DNA from: JALOAP01 sp964632355
GTDB taxonomy: Bacteria > Chloroflexota > Dehalococcoidia > Tepidiformales > Tepidiformaceae
Direction of reading: 5' to 3'
NCBI GenBank assembly: GCA_964632355.1
Contig: CAZWBW010000005.1
Coordinates: 1-53,769, forward strand
Length of the DNA: 53,769 nucleotides
Shown here: positions 1-8,723 of the stretch, in pieces
How positions within the stretch are numbered: position 1 is the first letter of the stretch
Layout: each line of letters begins with the position of its first letter
Made by a program: the position numbers and the translations under genes
Notes under the pieces: generated by a model
What the model was told of the DNA's origin: nothing
Databases searched by the model: none
The model's input: only the letters and a program-made list of their open reading frames with translations

Positions 1-456
1 GATGCCCTGCCCGAGAATCAGGCCCGGTGCCGCCGCATCGAGCCCGATCGGGATCGGCCACTTTCGGAACGCCGCATAGATCACGCCGCCCAGCACACCG
101 CCGAGGAGGCCACCGTAGAGTGTGATCCCGCCCTCGGTGATGTCCGTGACGATGCTCGGGATGTCGTTCTGGAACTTGTCCCAGTGCTCCGCGACATAAA
201 ACAGGCGCGCGCCCACGATCGCGCACGGCACGCCCACAAGCGCGATCTCCTGCGCGACCTCCGACGGGATCCCGTCCTTCTTGGCCAGGTACACCGACAG
301 CGTGACACCAGCGACGATACCGACGGCGGTGAAGAACCCGTGCCACGCCAGGGTGAACGGGCCAAACTCCGCCATGATCGGATCGATATCGATCTCGATC
401 GGATCCCAGCCCGAGATGCCGAGCAGCAGGAACGGGAGAAACGAGAGGGCGCTCAC
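1..456 (-). CDS. lgt: Prolipoprotein diacylglyceryl transferase, partial (3' end outside window)
   Basis: Lgt is the membrane enzyme that moves diacylglycerol from phosphatidylglycerol to the lipobox cysteine of prolipoproteins. The minus frame is open from a GTG at 456 to the window edge (152 codons). Visible family features are an N-terminal hydrophobic stretch, the WHGFF segment near residue 39, GARLFYV, and the glycine-rich ITLYGGLLGG motif. The sequence stops just before the expected GRIGN signature. The GTG start is preferred over a later ATG at 375 because family members carry residues before that point, and because a TACCCT hexamer ends six bases upstream, as at several other starts here. 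Its substrates would include the two solute-binding lipoproteins in this window. Confidence 0.88.
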   Translation of the reverse strand, partial: MSALSFLPFLLLGISGWDPIEIDIDPIMAEFGPFTLAWHGFFTAVGIVAGVTLSVYLAKKDGIPSEVAQEIALVGVPCAIVGARLFYVAEHWDKFQNDIPSIVTDITEGGITLYGGLLGGVLGGVIYAAFRKWPIPIGLDAAAPGLILGQGI

Positions 457-462
457 ACCTAG

Positions 463-468
463 AGGGTA
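463..468 (-). promoter_or_regulatory. Candidate -10 element of lgt (leaderless)
   Basis: TACCCT on the minus strand lies six bases before the GTG of lgt. There is no Shine-Dalgarno sequence. Transcription would begin at or next to the start codon. Confidence 0.4.
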
Positions 469-560
469 CAGCCGAGTCCCTGTACCGGGTAGCCAACGCC
501 CTCGTCGGTCATGGGGCAGGAAAGCGCCATGATTTGCGAACGGCAGCTCGCCGGCATCCG

Positions 561-566
561 TAGAAT
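561..566 (+). promoter_or_regulatory. Candidate -10 element, leaderless start of AhpD-like gene
   Basis: TAGAAT ends exactly six bases before the ATG at 573, and no ribosome binding site is visible. I see no convincing -35 hexamer at normal spacing. Confidence 0.45.
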
Positions 567-572
567 GCGCCC

Positions 573-1139
573 ATGTCCGAGCGCATCTCCTGGTTTCCCG
601 TTGCCGACCCCGCAACCCTCTCCCCCGAGACACAGGCCCTCTTCGCCCAGCTCGAAGAGAAGCTTGGGTTCGTGCCCAACGTCTTCCGGGCCTTCGCCTG
701 GCGCGAAGAGCGCTTCCGGAAGTGGCTCGCCCACTTCGACGACCTCATGCAGCCGTCGCCCGGGTTGAGCAAAGCCGAGCGGGAGATGATCTCCGTCGCC
801 GTCTCAATGCAGAACCAGTGCCTCTACTGCCTGGTTGCGCACGGGTTCGCCGTTCGCGCGCTCACCAAAGATCCCGTTCTCGGCGACCGCATTACCCTCG
901 ACTACCGGCGCGCCGGCCTCACTCCCCGGCAGGTCGCGATGCTCGATTACGCCGTCAAAATCACGCGCGAACCGGCCTCCTGTTCCGAAGCCGACGTCGA
1001 AGCGCTCCGCGCCCACGGCTTCTCCGACGAAGACATCTGGGACATCGCCGAAGTCGCCGCCGCCTTCAACTTCACGAACCGGCTCGCCTCGGCCACGGGG
1101 ATGATGCCGAACCACCAGTACCACGGCATGGCCCGGTAG
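573..1139 (+). CDS. AhpD-like / carboxymuconolactone decarboxylase-family protein (peroxidase-related)
   Basis: A 188-residue protein of the AhpD-like fold. The redox centre is C83-L-Y-C86 followed by H90 (CxxCxxxH), inside a helix beginning MISVAVSMQNQ, the usual arrangement of the peroxidase-related enzyme subfamily. The N-terminal part (ETQALFAQLEEKLGFVPNVF) also matches that subfamily. The expected role is thiol-dependent peroxide reduction or a related redox reaction in the cytoplasm; the physiological reductant is not shown by the context. The gene stands alone between divergent lgt and the nitronate monooxygenase gene. The start codon is supported by the adjacent TAGAAT element. Confidence 0.85.
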   Translation: MSERISWFPVADPATLSPETQALFAQLEEKLGFVPNVFRAFAWREERFRKWLAHFDDLMQPSPGLSKAEREMISVAVSMQNQCLYCLVAHGFAVRALTKDPVLGDRITLDYRRAGLTPRQVAMLDYAVKITREPASCSEADVEALRAHGFSDEDIWDIAEVAAAFNFTNRLASATGMMPNHQYHGMAR

Positions 1140-1241
1140 GGAGCACCGCGCTTTCGGGTTGCGATTAGGACGAAGCGTGATTCGTGCGTAGAATCCGAGC
1201 GCGATTCGGGTTGTTCGACGGCGCCTCCCGGCGCTCCCGCG

Positions 1242-1247
1242 TATACT
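1242..1247 (+). promoter_or_regulatory. Candidate -10 element upstream of nitronate monooxygenase
   Basis: TATACT lies 28 bases before the ATG at 1276. A strong Shine-Dalgarno run (GGAGGGGG) precedes that ATG, so this would be a conventional leadered transcript. No clear -35 was found. Confidence 0.4.
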
Positions 1248-1275
1248 CGCGCCAAACTGCATTGGAGGGGGAAAC

Positions 1276-2439
1276 ATGGCGCGCCCAGTCCTGCGCACGC
1301 CCCTGTGTGACATGCTCGGGATCGAGTATCCCGTAATCTCGGCCGGGATGGGGCCGGTCGGGGGTGGCTCAGCGCCAGCGGCGACTGCCGAACTGGTTGC
1401 GGCCGTTTCGAACGCTGGCGGCCTCGGGGTCATCGGGGGTGCCGGGTTCAGCGCCGAGCGGCTCCGCGAGGAAATTCGCAAAGTCCGCTCCATGACCGAT
1501 AAACCCTTCGGCGTCGACCTGCTTCTGCCGTCGAACTACATGGGTGGCGCGGCCTCCGGCGAGATGCCCGCCAACCCGCGCGACCTCATCCCGAAGGAGA
1601 CGCTCCACGGCCTCCGCAAGATCGTCGAAGACCTCGGCATCGAATGGGTCGAAGCCCCCGTCGAGACCACCGCCCGCCGCATTCGCAAGCCCGGCCAGGG
1701 CATGTCCGACGAACAGATGGAGGTGGTCATCGAGGAAAAGGTGCCCGTGTTCGCCTCCGGTCTCGGCAACCCGGGCCCCTGGGTCGAGCGGCTCCACGCG
1801 AACGGCACCAAGGTGCTCTCGCTCGTCGGCAACGTGAAGAACGCGAAGCGCGTCGCCGCGGCGGGCGCGGACATCGTGGTCGCGCAGGGCACCGAGGCAG
1901 GCGGCCATACCGGGCGTATCGCCACCATGGCCCTCGTCCCACAGGTCATCGACGCCGTTGCGCCCACCCCTGTGGTCGCAGCCGGTGGCATCGGCGATGG
2001 CCGGGGCCTTGCCGCCGCACTCGCACTCGGCGCCATCGGTGTCTGGGTCGGCACCGCGTTCCTCGTCTCGCAGGAGGCGAACCAGCCCGAGATCCAGAAG
2101 CAGCGCATCCTCGCCGCCGGCGACGAAGACACGCGGGTCACGCGCCTCTACAGCGGCAAGACCATGCGTAACATCACCAACCCCCTGATCGAGGCGTGGG
2201 AAGCGTCCGGCATCAAGGCCCTCCCCATGGCCATCCAGGGCATGCTCGTCGCCGATCTCATCTACTCCTGCCGCAAGGCTGGCCGCGAAGACCTGCTGAT
2301 GAACGCTGCAGGACAGATCTCCGGCCTGCTCACCGAATCCCGACCGGCCGCCGACATCCTGAACGACATGGTCACCCAGGCAGCCGATATCCTTGCTCGC
2401 CGCATACCCGCCACCATCACTGCTGATCCGGGGGCTTAG
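1276..2439 (+). CDS. Nitronate monooxygenase / 2-nitropropane dioxygenase-like flavoprotein
   Basis: A 387-residue FMN-dependent TIM-barrel enzyme. The N-terminal phosphate/flavin region (ISAGMGPVGGG, SNAGGLGVIGG) and the catalytic-histidine motif GTEAGGHTG with H211 are both present, followed by the ADIVVAQG and VAAGGIGDGRG barrel motifs. The family oxidises alkyl nitronates; many members have unknown substrates. About 60 extra residues sit between the N-terminal flavin region and VPVFASGLG. The next gene starts four bases after the stop, so it is probably co-transcribed with the two CoA-transferase genes. That context suggests a role around acyl-CoA or organic-acid breakdown, but this is inference. 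Confidence 0.88.
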   Translation: MARPVLRTPLCDMLGIEYPVISAGMGPVGGGSAPAATAELVAAVSNAGGLGVIGGAGFSAERLREEIRKVRSMTDKPFGVDLLLPSNYMGGAASGEMPANPRDLIPKETLHGLRKIVEDLGIEWVEAPVETTARRIRKPGQGMSDEQMEVVIEEKVPVFASGLGNPGPWVERLHANGTKVLSLVGNVKNAKRVAAAGADIVVAQGTEAGGHTGRIATMALVPQVIDAVAPTPVVAAGGIGDGRGLAAALALGAIGVWVGTAFLVSQEANQPEIQKQRILAAGDEDTRVTRLYSGKTMRNITNPLIEAWEASGIKALPMAIQGMLVADLIYSCRKAGREDLLMNAAGQISGLLTESRPAADILNDMVTQAADILARRIPATITADPGA

Positions 2440-2442
2440 CTC

Positions 2443-3681
2443 ATGACCGATAGGGCACTCGAAGGCCTGCGCGTCGTGGAATTCTGCGACGAACTGGGCT
2501 CCTACTGTGGACGGTTACTTGCCGACCTCGGCGCCGAAGTGATCAAGGTTGAACCGCCCGGTGGCGGCATCGAACGCAACTCTCCGCCGTACTACAAGTC
2601 CGCTGAACCCGGGCCCGATACCTCACTGGCGTTCTGGGTGCATAACACGTCGAAGAAGTCCGTCGTGCTCGACCTCGAATCGAGCGAGGACCGCGCCCTT
2701 GCCCGCAAACTCGCCCTCATGGCCGATGTCATCATCGAGGACAACCAGCCCGGCTGGCTCGCCGAACGCGGGCTCGGTTACCAGGACCTTCGTGCCGAAA
2801 AGCCCTCGCTCGTGTACACCTCGATCACGGGCTTCGGCCAGGATGGCCCGCATGCGAACTGGAAGTACAGCGACATCGTGGGCCAGGCCGTCGGCGGCGT
2901 CATGACGCTCGCCGGCGAGCCGGAAGATCCGCCGAACATGATCTACGGCAACCAGGCCAACATCAGCGCGAGCATCCAGGCCGCCCAGGGCACGCTCATC
3001 GCTGTCCTCCACGCCGAAGCCACCGGCCAGGGGCAGCACGTCGACGTCTCCGCGCAGGAGGCCATCTCCATGGCCCAGGAGACGGCGATGCAGACCTGGG
3101 ACCTGCAGAAGAAGAACCGTGTCCGCACGGGCGAAAAGGGCTCGCTGCCCCTTACCCTCCCCGGCCTCGGCGTGTACAAGACCAAAGACGGCTACGCCCA
3201 GCTCATGGTGCTCGCCCCTGCAGGCGCCGACTTCCCCGACCTCGTAGCGTGGATGCGCGAGCGGGGCATGCAGGGCGACCTCGACGAAGAGCCCTACGCG
3301 AGCATCTGCCAGCAGCTCAACATGCCCTTCGTCACCCAGGTCCTTTCGGACCCGGATTCCGCCGCTTCCATGGTGCCGCAGCTCCTGCACATCCACAGCG
3401 TCGTCGCCGAATTCTTCGCCACCCTCTCGGCCGTCGAGGCGTACGAGGAGGGCCAGCGCCGCAAGCTGCTGATCGGCATCGTGTCGACACCGAAGCACCT
3501 CGCCGAAAACACCCAGCTCCGCGCGCGCGAGTGGTACCGCAAGCTCGAATTCGACTACCTCAACAAAATGATCGAGTTCCCCGGGCCGCCCTACCGGCTC
3601 TCCGAAACTCCCGCCGTCATCCAGCGGCCACCGCGCCTTGGCGAACACACCGACCAGGTCCTGGCGGAGCTCCGGTCCTGA
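2443..3681 (+). CDS. Class III (CaiB/BaiF-type) CoA-transferase, Asp-containing partner
   Basis: A 412-residue formyl-CoA transferase-fold protein that would exchange CoA between acyl-CoA and a free carboxylate through an aspartyl-CoA intermediate. The N-terminal LADLGAEVIKVEPPGG segment and the middle KYSDIVGQA segment are typical, and D144 sits where the catalytic aspartate of the family lies. The C-terminal PPYRLSETP...LGEHT motif is also standard. It follows the nitronate monooxygenase gene by three bases and precedes a second CoA-transferase gene by 27 bases. The next gene lacks the equivalent Asp, so the two may form a heteromer. The substrate is unknown. Confidence 0.88.
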   Translation: MTDRALEGLRVVEFCDELGSYCGRLLADLGAEVIKVEPPGGGIERNSPPYYKSAEPGPDTSLAFWVHNTSKKSVVLDLESSEDRALARKLALMADVIIEDNQPGWLAERGLGYQDLRAEKPSLVYTSITGFGQDGPHANWKYSDIVGQAVGGVMTLAGEPEDPPNMIYGNQANISASIQAAQGTLIAVLHAEATGQGQHVDVSAQEAISMAQETAMQTWDLQKKNRVRTGEKGSLPLTLPGLGVYKTKDGYAQLMVLAPAGADFPDLVAWMRERGMQGDLDEEPYASICQQLNMPFVTQVLSDPDSAASMVPQLLHIHSVVAEFFATLSAVEAYEEGQRRKLLIGIVSTPKHLAENTQLRAREWYRKLEFDYLNKMIEFPGPPYRLSETPAVIQRPPRLGEHTDQVLAELRS

Positions 3682-3708
3682 GAGCGGAGCTCGAGGAGGG
3701 AAGAGACA

Positions 3709-4965
3709 ATGACCAGGCGTCCACTCGAAGGCATCCGCGTCGCCGACTTCTCGTGGTTCGGGGCCGGCCCCATCGGCACCCAGACCCTGTGCACCTTTGG
3801 CGCTGAGGTTATTCGCGTCGAATCGGAAGCGAAGCTCGACTCACTTCGCACGGTGCAGCCCTTCGCCCTCAACGAAGACGGCAGCTACAAGACCGGCTAC
3901 AACGTCTCCGGGTACTTCAACAACTTCAACGCCGGCAAGCTGAGCCTCCAGCTCAACCTGAACCTTCCCAAGGGGCAGGAAATCGCCTACCGGCTCATCG
4001 AGAAGTGCGACGTGTTCGTGACCAACTTCACGCCGCGCGTTATCGAGAAGTGGAACCTCACCTACGAGCAGCTCAAGAAGGTCAACCCGAAGATCATCGC
4101 GGTCTACGCTCCCATGCAGGGCATGGAGGGCCCACACCGCGACTTCCTCGGGTTCGGCGCCGTCCTCACGCCCGTTACCGGTATCAGCCACATGTCCGGG
4201 TTCCCGCACCGGCCGCCGTTCGGCGTCGGCACGAACTACCCGGACTACGTGATGAACCCCGGCCACTCGATCACGGCCGTCCTTGCCGCGTTGCGCTACC
4301 GAAACCGCACCGGGAAGGGCCAGTGCATCGAACTCCCGCAGATTGAGTCGGTCGTCGCGACGCTCGGCACGGCCGTCCTCGAATACCTCGCGAATGGCGA
4401 CAACCCGATGCGCGGCGGCAACCGCAGCCCCGTCGCCGCCCCCCACGGCGCATTCCGCTGTGCCGACGACCCCGAGTCCGTCGATTCGCCAGACCGTTGG
4501 GTCACCATCGCCTGCAAGAGCGACGCCGAATGGGAAGCACTGTGCAACGCCATCGGCGACCCCGGCGCCGCGAAGGACCAGCGGTTCGCTACCTTCGAGC
4601 AGCGCAAGGCCAACGAGGACGAACTGGAGGCGCTCGTCAGTAGCTGGACGGCGGGCAAGCGCGCCGAGGACGTCGCCGCAACGCTCCAGGCTGCCGGCGT
4701 TCCCGCAGGCGTCGTCCAGAACGCCCAGGACATGCTCGAACGCGACGAGCACATGAAGGCCCGCGGCTACTACGTCTACCTCGACCACCCGGAGACCGGG
4801 CGCGCCGCGTACGACGGCCCCGCATTCCGGCTGAGCGAGACCCCGGGCTACCTCGCCGCGCCAGCACCGCTGCTCGGCGAGCACACCATGGACGTCTGCG
4901 AGCGCATCATCGGCCTCAACATGGACGAAATCGCCGACCTCCTCGCCGAGGGCGTCCTGATCTAG
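3709..4965 (+). CDS. Class III CoA-transferase-fold protein lacking the canonical catalytic Asp
   Basis: A 418-residue CaiB/BaiF-family protein with the usual TFGAEVIRVES N-terminal motif, NRTGKGQ in the middle and FRLSETPG...LLGEHT at the end. At the position where D144 of the upstream partner lies, this protein reads FLGFG, with G150 in place of Asp; a nearby D145 is not at the usual place. A GAGGAGGG Shine-Dalgarno run precedes the ATG. In heteromeric members of this family, for example benzylsuccinate CoA-transferase, one subunit keeps the catalytic Asp and the other does not, so a structural or regulatory role beside the upstream gene product is plausible. A terminator follows. Confidence 0.85.
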   Translation: MTRRPLEGIRVADFSWFGAGPIGTQTLCTFGAEVIRVESEAKLDSLRTVQPFALNEDGSYKTGYNVSGYFNNFNAGKLSLQLNLNLPKGQEIAYRLIEKCDVFVTNFTPRVIEKWNLTYEQLKKVNPKIIAVYAPMQGMEGPHRDFLGFGAVLTPVTGISHMSGFPHRPPFGVGTNYPDYVMNPGHSITAVLAALRYRNRTGKGQCIELPQIESVVATLGTAVLEYLANGDNPMRGGNRSPVAAPHGAFRCADDPESVDSPDRWVTIACKSDAEWEALCNAIGDPGAAKDQRFATFEQRKANEDELEALVSSWTAGKRAEDVAATLQAAGVPAGVVQNAQDMLERDEHMKARGYYVYLDHPETGRAAYDGPAFRLSETPGYLAAPAPLLGEHTMDVCERIIGLNMDEIADLLAEGVLI

Positions 4966-4990
4966 TCCACACCGTCCGTCGAATTTCGCG

Positions 4991-5018
4991 AACGGCCGCC
5001 CGGGGCAGGGCGGCCGTT
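4991..5018 (+). terminator. Rho-independent-type hairpin after the CoA-transferase pair
   Basis: A perfect 11-bp stem (AACGGCCGCCC with GGGCGGCCGTT) and a six-base loop, followed by TCGTTTGG. It ends the nitronate monooxygenase/CoA-transferase unit. Confidence 0.75.
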
Positions 5019-5086
5019 TCGTTTGGCCGTCGCCAGCGGTGGTCGCTGTGTTACGATCGCGCTACCCAACTCCACGGAGCGACGCG

Positions 5087-5656
5087 TTGACCACCCTGAT
5101 CGTTCTCATCGTCATCGCGCTCATTGTGGTCGTTATTGTTGCCTTCTTCTGGGGCACATATAACGGCCTTGTGCGTGCGCGCATTAATGTGAAAGAAGCC
5201 TGGTCTGGCATCGAGGTTCAGCTTAAGCGCCGATCGAGCCTCATTCCGAACCTCGTCGAGACTGTCAAAGGCTATGCCGCGCACGAACGGGAAACGCTCG
5301 ACAACGTCACTCGTGCCCGCTCCATGCTCGATACCGCTGGCACGCCCCACGAAGCTGCCGAGGCCGACAACGTCCTCACCAGCGCGCTCCGCTCGCTCTT
5401 CGCCGTCGCTGAAGCCTATCCCGACCTCAAGGCCGACGAGAACTTCCGCCAGCTTCAGCGCGAACTGACCGACACGGAAGACAAAATCGCCTACGCCCGG
5501 CAGTTCTACAACACCAACGTCGGTAACTACAACGAGAAGATCCAGGTCTTCCCGAACGTCTTTATCGCCAACATGTTCGGCTTCGAACCGGCCGAATTCT
5601 ACGAAGCCGAACAGGGTGCGCGCGAGGACGTTACTGTCAGCTTCTCCGCCTCATAG
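5087..5656 (+). CDS. lemA: LemA family protein
   Basis: A membrane-anchored LemA protein of 189 residues from a TTG start. One transmembrane helix (about residues 3-22) is followed by YNGLVRARINVKEAWSGIEVQLKRR and LIPNLVETVKGYAAHE, the diagnostic LemA core, and a coiled-coil region ending with the conserved YN-to-FP segment (FYNTNVGNYNEKIQVFPNV). The TTG is preceded by a CGGAG ribosome site. A GTG 48 bases further upstream is also in frame but would add 16 polar residues before the membrane anchor. The next gene encodes an M48 protease; the lemA-htpX pairing is common in bacteria. The molecular role of LemA is not settled. Confidence 0.87.
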   Translation: MTTLIVLIVIALIVVVIVAFFWGTYNGLVRARINVKEAWSGIEVQLKRRSSLIPNLVETVKGYAAHERETLDNVTRARSMLDTAGTPHEAAEADNVLTSALRSLFAVAEAYPDLKADENFRQLQRELTDTEDKIAYARQFYNTNVGNYNEKIQVFPNVFIANMFGFEPAEFYEAEQGAREDVTVSFSAS

Positions 5657-5683
5657 TCCCCGCACCGCTCACGAAGTTCGAAT

Positions 5684-5708
5684 GCCCGCCAGGAACGACC
5701 TGGCGGGC
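5684..5708 (+). terminator. GC-rich hairpin between lemA and htpX
   Basis: A perfect 10-bp stem GCCCGCCAGG/CCTGGCGGGC with a five-base loop. There is no U-tract, so it may attenuate or stabilise lemA mRNA rather than fully terminate. Confidence 0.5.
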
Positions 5709-5764
5709 TACACCGCTCCCCGAGGCGGTGACCACCGAAGAGCAATCACGCAGGACCCGTCACC

Positions 5765-6694
5765 GTGACTCGCGAGGCTGTCGCCGGTTCAATCCTCGTT
5801 TACGACCGTATCGCCGCGAACAAGCGCGAGACGTGGCTGCTCCTGTTCCTGTTCGTGGTGCTCATCGGCGGGCTGGTCGCCGCCATCGTCTACGGGTTCG
5901 GGTTGCCCACTGGCGTTCTCGGCATCGCAGGCGTCGCCATCATCCTCTACGCCCTGTTCTCCTACTATGCCTCCACCTCGGTCGTGCTCTCGATCTCAGG
6001 CGCGCACGAAGTCACGAAGCACGAAGAGTGGGAGTACGTTCGCCGGGTCGAGAACCTCTGCATCGGCGCCGGGCTTCCCATGCCGCGAACCTGGGTCCTC
6101 GAAGACTCCGCGCCCAACGCTTTCGCCACCGGCCGCGACCCCGAACACGCGCACGTTGTGGTCACCCGGGGGCTGCTCAATAAGCTCGAACCGGCCGAGC
6201 TCGAAGGCGTGCTCGCACACGAACTCTCCCACATCGGGAACTACGACATCCGCGTTATGACCGTGGTGACGGTGCTCGTGGGCGTCGTCGCGCTCATCTC
6301 CGATCTCGCGTTGCGAGCCACCTTCTGGGGTGCTGGCTCGCGCCGGCGCAGCGGTCGCAACAAAGGCGGCGGGTTCGCTCTCATCGCGCTGCTGATCGCG
6401 ATAGTGGGCGCCATCCTCGCCCCGCTCATCGCGCAGATCATTCGGTTCGCCGTAAGCCGCCGGCGCGAATACCTCGCTGACGCGAGCGGCGCGCTCCTTT
6501 GCCGCAACCCCGAGGCGTTGGCCCGCGCCCTCGAGAAGATCGCTGCCGACGATGAGCCCCTCGAGGCCGCCAACAAGGCCACGGCACACCTCTACATCTC
6601 AAACCCCCTCAAGGGGCACCGAAGCCTGCTGAACAACCTCTTCAGCACTCATCCGCCTATCGAGGACCGCATTCGCATCCTGCGCAGCATGTAG
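5765..6694 (+). CDS. htpX: HtpX-like M48 family zinc metalloprotease
   Basis: A 309-residue integral membrane protease. Two hydrophobic segments (about residues 24-45 and 48-68) precede the zinc site H152-E-L-S-H156; the third ligand is probably the Glu in REYLADASGA. Further transmembrane segments lie between (about 164-178 and 201-222). The end, THPPIEDRIRILRSM, is the normal HtpX/M48 terminus. It would degrade damaged or misfolded membrane proteins. It starts with GTG, 108 bases after lemA, and converges with dnaK across two hairpins. Proximity to the hrcA-grpE-dnaK unit fits a stress role, although no CIRCE is seen at this gene. Confidence 0.9.
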   Translation: MTREAVAGSILVYDRIAANKRETWLLLFLFVVLIGGLVAAIVYGFGLPTGVLGIAGVAIILYALFSYYASTSVVLSISGAHEVTKHEEWEYVRRVENLCIGAGLPMPRTWVLEDSAPNAFATGRDPEHAHVVVTRGLLNKLEPAELEGVLAHELSHIGNYDIRVMTVVTVLVGVVALISDLALRATFWGAGSRRRSGRNKGGGFALIALLIAIVGAILAPLIAQIIRFAVSRRREYLADASGALLCRNPEALARALEKIAADDEPLEAANKATAHLYISNPLKGHRSLLNNLFSTHPPIEDRIRILRSM

Positions 6695-6701
6695 CGAAGG
6701 C

Positions 6702-6722
6702 GCCGCCGGCTCCCCCGGCGGC
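6702..6722 (+). terminator. Hairpin after htpX
   Basis: An 8-bp GC stem (GCCGCCGG/CCGGCGGC) with a five-base loop, starting seven bases after the htpX stop. It lacks a U-tract. Confidence 0.5.
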
Positions 6723-6758
6723 AACGCCCCACCCCACGGGAACGAGCGCACACAAAAC

Positions 6759-6782
6759 GAGGGGGCCGAAACCGGCCCCCTC
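6759..6782 (-). terminator. Rho-independent terminator of dnaK
   Basis: A 10-bp stem (GAGGGGGCCG/CGGCCCCCTC) with a four-base loop. Read on the minus strand it is followed by GTTTTGTGTG, a normal U-rich tail for the hrcA-grpE-dnaK transcript. It can also act on read-through from htpX. Confidence 0.8.
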
Positions 6783-6803
6783 GCGCTCCATTCGCTACCG
6801 CGC

Positions 6804-8668
6804 TTAGACCTCGCGGAACTCGCCCTCGACGGTGCCCTCTTCAGCGCCGCTATCACCGCTGCCAGTGTCGCCGCCCGGTGCGGCACCAGCGCCAGCCTGC
6901 GCGCCGTATACCGCCTCGCCGATGCGCTGCATCGACGTCACCAGGTCGTTCAGCGCCGACTGGATGCGGTCCCGGTCGTCCGACTCGAGCGCCTCCCGGA
7001 CAGCCTTCACCTTCTCCTCAACGTCCGACTTGAGCGACGCATCGATCTTGTCGGCGTTGTCGCGGAGCGTCTTCTCCGCCTGGTACGCGGTGTTGTCCGC
7101 CTGGTTCTTCAGCTCGATGAGCTCGCGGCGCTTGCGGTCCTCCTCGGCGTGGAGCTCCGCCTCACGCTGCATGCGCTCGATCTCTTCCTGCGAAAGACCA
7201 CTCGACGGCTGGATCGTGATCTTCTGCTCGCGGCCCGTGCCTTTGTCCTTCGCCGAGACGTTCACGATGCCGTTCGCATCGATGTCGAACGTCACCTCGA
7301 TCTGTGGCACACCGCGCGGCGCCGGCAGAATCCCGTCCAGGATGAACCGGCCGAGCGATTTGTTGTCCGCCGCCATCGGCCGCTCGCCCTGCAGCACATG
7401 GATCTCCACGCTCGGCTGGTTGTCCGCAGCCGTCGAGAAGACCTGGCTCTTCGACGTCGGGATCGTCGTGTTCCGCGGGATGATCGGCGTCATCACGCCA
7501 CCCAGCGTCTCGATACCAAGCGTCAGCGGCGTGACGTCGAGCAGAAGCACGTCCTTCACTTCGCCCTTCAGCACGCCCGCCTGGATCGCAGCGCCGATGG
7601 CGACCACCTCGTCCGGGTTCACGCCCTTGTGGGGCTCCTTCCCGAAGAAATCGGCCACCAGCTTCTGCACCGCCGGCATGCGCGTCTGCCCGCCGACGAG
7701 CACCACCTCGTCCACGTCCGACGCCTTCTTCCCCGCGTCGTCCAGCGCCTTCCGCACCGGCTCAAGCGTCGCCTGCAGCAGGTCGTGCACCAGCTGCTCC
7801 AGCTTTGCCCGCGTCAGCGTGATGTTCAGGTGCTTCGGGCCAGTCGCGTCGGCCGTGATGAACGGAAGGTTGATCTCCGTCGACTGCGTGNNNNNNNNNN
7901 CGCCTTCTCAGCCTCAGCCTTGAGCCGCTGCAGCGCCTGCCGGTCCTGCCGCAGGTCGATGCCCTCAGCCTTCTTAAACTCGTCGACCAGCCAGTCGATC
8001 ACCTTCTGGTCGAAGTCGTCACCACCCAGGTGGGTGTCTCCGTTCGTGCTCAGGACCTGGAAGGTGCCATCGCCGATCTCGAGGATCGAGATGTCGAACG
8101 TACCGCCGCCGAGGTCGTACACCGCGATGATTTCGTCGTCCTTGCGGTCGAGACCGTACGCAAGCGAGGCCGCCGTCGGCTCGTTGATGATCCGCAGCAC
8201 GTCCTTGGTCGCCTGCCGCTGCGCGTCGTTGAAGTATGCCGGTACCGTGATGACCGCCTCGGTGACAGGCTCGCCCAGGTAGGCCTCGGCATCAGCCTTC
8301 AGCTTCTGTAGCACCATCGCGCTGATCTCGGGCGGGCTGTACTCCTTGCCGCCCATCGTGACCCGCGCGTCACCGTTCGGCGCCTTCGAAACCTTGTACG
8401 GCACCAGGTTCAGGTCGCGCTGCACCTCCGGGTCATCCGTCTTGCGGCCCATGAACCGCTTGATGCTGAAGACCGTGTTCTCCGGGTTGGTGACGGCCTG
8501 CCGCTTGGCCACCTGACCCACAAGGCGCTCGCCCGACTTCGTAACCGCCACGATCGACGGCGTGGTCCGCGCGCCTTCCGCATTTGGGATCACAACGGGT
8601 TCGCCGCCTTCCATCACGGCCATGCAGCTGTTCGTTGTGCCCAGGTCGATTCCGATTACCTTCGCCAT
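6804..8668 (-). CDS. dnaK: Hsp70 chaperone DnaK, interrupted by a 10-N scaffold gap
   Basis: The gene starts MAKVIGIDLGTTNSCMAVMEGG and shows the ATPase signatures (DLGGGTFDISILEIGDG, VVLVGGQTRMPAVQ), the linker DVLLLDVTPLTLGIETLGG, the substrate-binding domain and an acidic tail ending VEGEFREV. A run of 10 N at 7891-7900 falls between KAEAEKA and TQSTEINLPF. The frame on the two sides differs, so the true missing length should be 2 modulo 3. By comparison with the E. coli DnaK sequence in this region, about six residues (some 17 bases) are missing. The break is therefore an assembly artefact, not a pseudogene. A GGGGAG ribosome site precedes the ATG. It is the last gene of the hrcA operon. 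Confidence 0.95.
7891..7900. other. Scaffold gap (10 N) inside dnaK
   Basis: Ten N characters stand for an unknown number of bases. The reading frames on either side require a true length of 3n+2; family comparison suggests about 17. Confidence 0.9.
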
Positions 8669-8723
8669 TCGTCCAACTCCCCGCCTGTCTGTGCCCTACC
8701 TGGCACCGGCAGGCCTGTCAGAT

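Noticed and set aside
5039..5086. GTG 5039 as the lemA start
   Set aside because: It would put 16 polar residues before the membrane anchor; TTG 5087 has a ribosome site at good spacing.
7826..7900. DnaK truncated at the N run as a pseudogene
   Set aside because: The downstream frame continues with a normal DnaK directly after the gap; the break is caused by the placeholder length.
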